From a virus, in IMG/VR virus record IMGVR_UViG_3300025087_000150, positions 1 through 42,576 of that record: DNA of 42,576 bases; one strand, given 5' to 3'. A model generated the notes under the pieces. The model worked only from the letters and a program-made list of their open reading frames with translations. It searched no databases and had not been told where the DNA came from. The position numbers were made by a program, and so were the translations under genes. Shown here one piece after another: positions 38,772-42,576 of the stretch; position 1 is the first letter of the stretch; every line of letters begins with the position of its first letter.

Positions 38772-41147
38772 ATGGCATACGACCCATTTGCAAATCAAAT
38801 TCAAGCTCAACAAACAAAACAGAAATCATCTGGTGTTAAGGGTTTATTTTTAAAAGCTCTTTCTTATCTCCAAAAACCGCAGGGAGCTCTTATTGGTATG
38901 GCCGAAGGACTATCTAAATCAGATGATGATTTATCTGGGGTACAGGGCATGGTAAGAGGTTGGAAAGAAAACAGAAATTTTTCTAATTTATATGAAACTG
39001 CTACTGGTAAAAATTATAAGGAGGCCAGTTTGGGTGTTAAGACAGCATCAACTATTGCAGATTTTGTGTTAGACCCAATTAATCTTGTTGGTGTTGGGGC
39101 AGTTGGCAAGGGTATAGCCAAGGGCGCGGGGCTTGTCTCTAAAACAATTAAGGAGGTTAAATTTATAGCACCAGTAATAGAAAAGGTAAATTCTCTACCA
39201 ATCTTCAAACGTTTTGCTGAAATGTTTGTTCCTGGTTCTGGGTTACCAGTTGATTTTTATAAGAGTATTAGAAATCTGACTCATGAGAAGAATTTTAATA
39301 TTGGTAAAGTAATCGATAGTGAATCAGCTTTTTGGAAGAAAGCGGCACTAAACGGTAACGATATGGATGAGCTTGTTAAATTCCTTGACCAGGGGATAGC
39401 ACCAAAGTCTACTAAAGTGGCAGAAATAGGAGACCAGGTGAAAGGCGGTTTAGATGAAATTTTTGATGATTTGATAGAGAAGGGTTTAGCCAAGGAAGCC
39501 GACAGAAAAGAATTTTATTTTCCTCATAATTTTGAAGTGTATTTAAAAAAGACTCCTGAACAAATTGGTAAATTTAAACCAATTAAAAAACCAGCACCTG
39601 GATTTATGAAAGAAAGAGGCACAACATTAAGAAAAAATTTAGAAGCGGATTTTGCTGCTGGTAAAATTTCACAAGCAGAATTAGATATTGGGTTAAAGAA
39701 AGCAGCACAAGAAGGGGTTACTGGGATAAAAGTTGGTCCAGACTCTATACAGGGATGGGATAAAAATGCACCAGCCGTACTGGCTCGCTATAAGATTGGT
39801 GCTCTTAACACTGGTATAACAGATGATTTTATAAAATCAACCATGAGTAAGTTTGGTAAGAATACCGATGAAATGATTAATAAGTTTATAGACCCAGAAA
39901 CAGGTGCTGTAGTTTATATGGACAATATGGGAAATAAATTTTCAGAAGTTGCTAGTAATATAGCTAAAGATGCTGAAACAGGAAAAGAATTATTGTTACC
40001 ACAAAATGTAGCCAAAGAATTTAATCGCTTTATGTCGGGTAATACTGGTGGTATTTTTGGTAAGGGATATGATAAAGTGCTTAACACCTGGAAACTACTA
40101 TCTACATCTGGATGGGGTATCCCCAATGTGGGCTATACAACTCGTAATGCTCTGGGCAATTTCTGGAATAATTATCTTGGTGGAGTTTTAAACCCAGTCC
40201 GTTATATGGATTCTGCTGCTTTACAGAAGTTAGCTAAAAGCGATGAGGTTTTGACAGGAAGATTAGGAAAATTAGCTGAACAATTAGGAACTGAATCCAC
40301 TGGTAAAGCCGTTATGGAAAAATTAAATAAACTTGGAGCAACTGGGACTGGTTATTTTTATGGTGATATTAGCAAAACCATGGATAAACTAACTACAAAT
40401 CCTACTAAGCTTAGAAAACTTATGGATGTTATGTATGATATACCCCGCAATATGAATAGTTCAATTGAAAATAACGCTAGATTAGCTCATATATTAGATA
40501 GATTAGGTAAGGGGGATGATGTAGAGAAGGCGGTATCCTCTATGGAAAAATACTTATTTGATTATACTGACCTAACGGATTTTGAAAATAAAGTAATGAA
40601 AAGAATAATCCCATTTTATGCATGGATGAGAAAGAATCTACCATTACAAATGGAAGCAATTGTTAAACAACCACAAAAGTTTAATGTGTTAGGTAAGGTA
40701 AAAACAGCGACTGCACAAGGGCAAGAAGTTGATATGAGAAATATGCCAGATTGGATGCAGGATACTTATATGATTCAAGTACCAGAATTTTTGAATAAAA
40801 CAGGACAACCATTATTCTGGAACCCCTACATGCCGTTTCAAGATTTAGAAGACATAGGTGCTTCCAAACTATTACCTAGTTTAGTTGGTAGGTCATCACC
40901 AATAATTAAAATGCCATTTGAATTGCATTATAATAAGGATTCTTTCACTGGCCAACAAATTGTGCAAAAAAATAGTGATACAAAATTGGAGAAAGCACAA
41001 GATTATTGGAATTATTTTGCTGGTAAAATTAGACCATACAGGAGTTTTGAATCATTAACCAATGATGATAAGGATAAATTTTTAGAAACACTTTCTTTCT
41101 TTGGTTTCAAGGTATATAACCCGCAGGGAACTAGGTCAAAAAAATAA
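38772..41147 (+). CDS. Large virion protein, candidate ejection protein, 791 aa
   Basis: A GGGAGGATAAT site precedes the ATG. The protein has hydrophobic Gly-rich stretches (VGVGAVGKGIAKGAGLVS; near residue 100), a long helical middle and a conserved-looking block YLFDYTDLTDFE, VMKRIIPFYAWMRKNLPLQ (about residues 590-625). It resembles large internal proteins of environmental podoviruses that are injected with the genome, but no direct match can be shown here. It may be part of the translocation channel. Confidence 0.55.
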   Translation: MAYDPFANQIQAQQTKQKSSGVKGLFLKALSYLQKPQGALIGMAEGLSKSDDDLSGVQGMVRGWKENRNFSNLYETATGKNYKEASLGVKTASTIADFVLDPINLVGVGAVGKGIAKGAGLVSKTIKEVKFIAPVIEKVNSLPIFKRFAEMFVPGSGLPVDFYKSIRNLTHEKNFNIGKVIDSESAFWKKAALNGNDMDELVKFLDQGIAPKSTKVAEIGDQVKGGLDEIFDDLIEKGLAKEADRKEFYFPHNFEVYLKKTPEQIGKFKPIKKPAPGFMKERGTTLRKNLEADFAAGKISQAELDIGLKKAAQEGVTGIKVGPDSIQGWDKNAPAVLARYKIGALNTGITDDFIKSTMSKFGKNTDEMINKFIDPETGAVVYMDNMGNKFSEVASNIAKDAETGKELLLPQNVAKEFNRFMSGNTGGIFGKGYDKVLNTWKLLSTSGWGIPNVGYTTRNALGNFWNNYLGGVLNPVRYMDSAALQKLAKSDEVLTGRLGKLAEQLGTESTGKAVMEKLNKLGATGTGYFYGDISKTMDKLTTNPTKLRKLMDVMYDIPRNMNSSIENNARLAHILDRLGKGDDVEKAVSSMEKYLFDYTDLTDFENKVMKRIIPFYAWMRKNLPLQMEAIVKQPQKFNVLGKVKTATAQGQEVDMRNMPDWMQDTYMIQVPEFLNKTGQPLFWNPYMPFQDLEDIGASKLLPSLVGRSSPIIKMPFELHYNKDSFTGQQIVQKNSDTKLEKAQDYWNYFAGKIRPYRSFESLTNDDKDKFLETLSFFGFKVYNPQGTRSKK

Positions 41148-41150
41148 CTA

Positions 41151-41179
41151 TTGACAAGGATTGCAAAGTGTGCTACCTT
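41151..41179 (+). promoter_or_regulatory. Promoter for scaffold and capsid
   Basis: TTGACA (41151-41156) and TACCTT (41174-41179) are separated by 17 bases. The predicted start, near 41186, coincides with the ATG of the small ORF below. It would drive extra expression of scaffold and capsid. Confidence 0.6.
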
Positions 41180-41185
41180 AATAAC

Positions 41186-41281
41186 ATGAATAAAAGTAGG
41201 GAAAGCAAACTAATCTATGTTTTGGCAATACTGGGTGGATTAATCTATCTAGTTTTTGATTACCTAGATTGGTTTTGGTAA
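41186..41281 (+). CDS. Membrane peptide, 31 aa
   Basis: The ORF encodes a charged start (MNKSRESK) and a hydrophobic segment (LIYVLAILGGLIYLVF). The predicted transcription start falls on its ATG, so it could be translated from a leaderless mRNA. There is no ribosome site. It may be chance. Confidence 0.4.
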   Translation: MNKSRESKLIYVLAILGGLIYLVFDYLDWFW

Positions 41282-41354
41282 AATTAAATATTAACTTAAC
41301 AGTCACTCAACAGATACCGAAAGGATTTGATTGAGGATTGGAAAGGGAAAAAAT

Positions 41355-41915
41355 ATGTCAGAAGAGACAAAAGATGCCGTTCAATCTGGACAGGTAGCAG
41401 GTGAAAATCCAGCAGGTCAGTCAGCACCCGAAGCAGTTGACACAACAGATGGGTTCAAATTTACTGGAACCGAGTTCCAAAGCAAGTTTGATAAAGCAGT
41501 ATCTGAAACAAGAAGGTTAGAGGTAGAAAATCAGAAGCTACAAGAACGATTATCTATGGCAGATAACCTAGAGGAAGTTGAGAAACGGCTGTCACAGGCT
41601 GATTCACTCCGTTCTCTGGCTGATGCCAAAGAGGCTCGTATCAAAATAGTTGCTGAGAAGTATCCAAACCTTCTTACCAACCTCGACTTAATTCCTTTGG
41701 GAACGACAGAAGAGATGGCAAGAGCTGCTAAAAAACTTTCCGAACTTGGTGGCGGGATTCTAAAAGATTCCGAGAAAAAACCAGAAGCAGAACCTTTGGG
41801 AGCAGTTCCAGGCGAAACTGGTCCTTCTGAGGGGACACCCGATGCTGAGACATTTGCAAAAATGCCTAGAGAACAGCGTGAGGGTTTATTAAAGAAATTG
41901 GGTTTATTCCAATAA
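41355..41915 (+). CDS. Scaffold protein candidate
   Basis: The 186-residue protein is acidic and helical, with a long coiled region (RRLEVENQKLQERLS; VEKRLSQADSLRSLA), a disordered middle and a C-terminal helix (PREQREGLLKKLGL). Size, composition and position just before capsid are typical of phage scaffolds. ATG 41355 follows GAAAGGGA; an in-frame TTG lies at 41331. Confidence 0.75.
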   Translation: MSEETKDAVQSGQVAGENPAGQSAPEAVDTTDGFKFTGTEFQSKFDKAVSETRRLEVENQKLQERLSMADNLEEVEKRLSQADSLRSLADAKEARIKIVAEKYPNLLTNLDLIPLGTTEEMARAAKKLSELGGGILKDSEKKPEAEPLGAVPGETGPSEGTPDAETFAKMPREQREGLLKKLGLFQ

Positions 41916-41983
41916 TTTAACAACTTAGACTGTTATCTTGCTAGTAGGGTCTTGAAAGGTCGAAATAACTAGGAGATAACAAA

Positions 41984-42576
41984 ATGGCAACACCAGGAGA
42001 AAATACCACAGCGAGTAAGCTACAATACCTTGTACCTACTCACTGGGATTCAACCATGTTGGAGATGCTTAAAAAGCGTGTTGTACTTTGGGGCGTAGCA
42101 GATAAGAAACCTTTACCTAAAAATAGTGGTAACATTATAAAATGGTCAAGATTCTCACCTCTAGGTCCTGTAAATGCAGCCACTCAAGGGGCACAGCCAA
42201 CAATGTTTGCACTTAGTGCGGTTAATGTAACAGCTACTTTAACTCAATTCACTGGACAAACTACCACATCTGATTTACTTGAAATGACAGCAGTCAATTC
42301 AGGTTTGATGAGTGACATAGTTGGTCAGTTATCTTATCAAGCAGCTTTGACTGTAGATAAGTATATCTGGCTTAACTTGTTAGGTTTGACAGCGGGCGGA
42401 GTTTCAGCGGTAGATTATATGATGCCAGCACCAGGGGCAATTCTAACTAATGGTGGTCTTAATGCTAAATTCTACAATACAGTTACTACTCTATCTGGTT
42501 TAGGAGCAACTCATGTACTTGACATTGCTGAAATCAATAGAAGTGTAGCGTATCTTGATAGTTTGGACGCAATGCC
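41984..42576 (+). CDS. Major capsid protein, N4-gp56 family (N-terminal part)
   Basis: AGGAGATAACAAA precedes the ATG. The protein begins MATPGENTTASKLQYLVP and has WGVADKKPLPKNSGNIIKWS followed by TATLTQFTGQTTTSDLL, typical of N4-gp56-type capsids. The frame runs past the window end; across the circle it continues at base 1 and ends at 548, for 337 residues in total. It forms the shell with the scaffold at 41355. Confidence 0.9.
   Translation, partial: MATPGENTTASKLQYLVPTHWDSTMLEMLKKRVVLWGVADKKPLPKNSGNIIKWSRFSPLGPVNAATQGAQPTMFALSAVNVTATLTQFTGQTTTSDLLEMTAVNSGLMSDIVGQLSYQAALTVDKYIWLNLLGLTAGGVSAVDYMMPAPGAILTNGGLNAKFYNTVTTLSGLGATHVLDIAEINRSVAYLDSLDAM
42450..42576. repeat. Terminal direct repeat, right copy (circular overlap)
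   Basis: This stretch is identical to 1-127 and marks closure of the circular genome. It lies inside the capsid gene. Confidence 0.95.

Noticed and set aside
1-42576. Prophage, integrase, CRISPR array, tRNA genes or insertion sequences
   Set aside because: No recombinase, attachment-like repeat pair, spaced repeat array, cloverleaf or transposase was recognised in any frame.

Overview
The window is a complete circular genome of a tailed bacteriophage. The last 127 bases (42450-42576) repeat the first 127 exactly, which is what a circular contig closed by a short assembly overlap looks like, so the unique length is 42,449 bp. The major capsid gene runs across the join (41984 to 42449, then 1 to 548). 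The DNA is AT-rich, uses the standard genetic code and carries no integrase, partition or recognisable lysogeny gene. No tRNA, rRNA, CRISPR array or insertion sequence was seen. The host cannot be named from the sequence. A short-tailed (podovirus-like) virion is suggested by a large portal, an N4-gp56-type capsid protein, large candidate ejection proteins, an adaptor-like and a nozzle-like protein, and the lack of a tape measure, major tail protein or baseplate.

Layout. (1) Rightward late genes from 32149 through the end and across the join: large terminase, portal, three large virion proteins (candidate internal/ejection proteins), scaffold and capsid. A strong terminator at 608-654 follows capsid. 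(2) 662-11305: a 10.6 kb sugar module between the capsid and adaptor genes, with six glycosyltransferases, four nucleotide-sugar enzymes and several tiny proteins. (3) 11268-20736: adaptor-like protein, nozzle-like protein, a glycine-rich adhesin and tail-fibre proteins, the last ending in an S74 autochaperone. (4) 20742-23430: small zinc-ribbon proteins, small membrane proteins and a papain-like hydrolase that is the only lysin candidate. (5) 23416-30898, leftward: about 20 mostly small early-type genes, including a RusA resolvase, HNH nuclease, AbrB-fold regulator, HExxH protein and a standalone GGDEF diguanylate cyclase. (6) 30899-32148: a divergent control and probable origin region with DnaA boxes, opposed sigma70-type promoters, two RNA switch candidates and one rightward DNA-binding gene.

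How it may work. No DNA polymerase, helicase, primase or single-strand binding protein is present, so replication probably relies on the host replisome loaded at the DnaA-box region, with help from the 31241 protein. The sugar genes lie among the structural genes and are probably expressed late, which points to glycosylation of the virion or of the host surface. The most unusual non-coding signals are a compact three-hairpin element at 28991-29228, in which every imperfect pair becomes a G-U wobble only on the minus strand; a leader at 30931-31002 that hides a Shine-Dalgarno sequence upstream of the GGDEF gene; and overlapping, mutually exclusive hairpins at 31174-31228 just before the rightward early gene.
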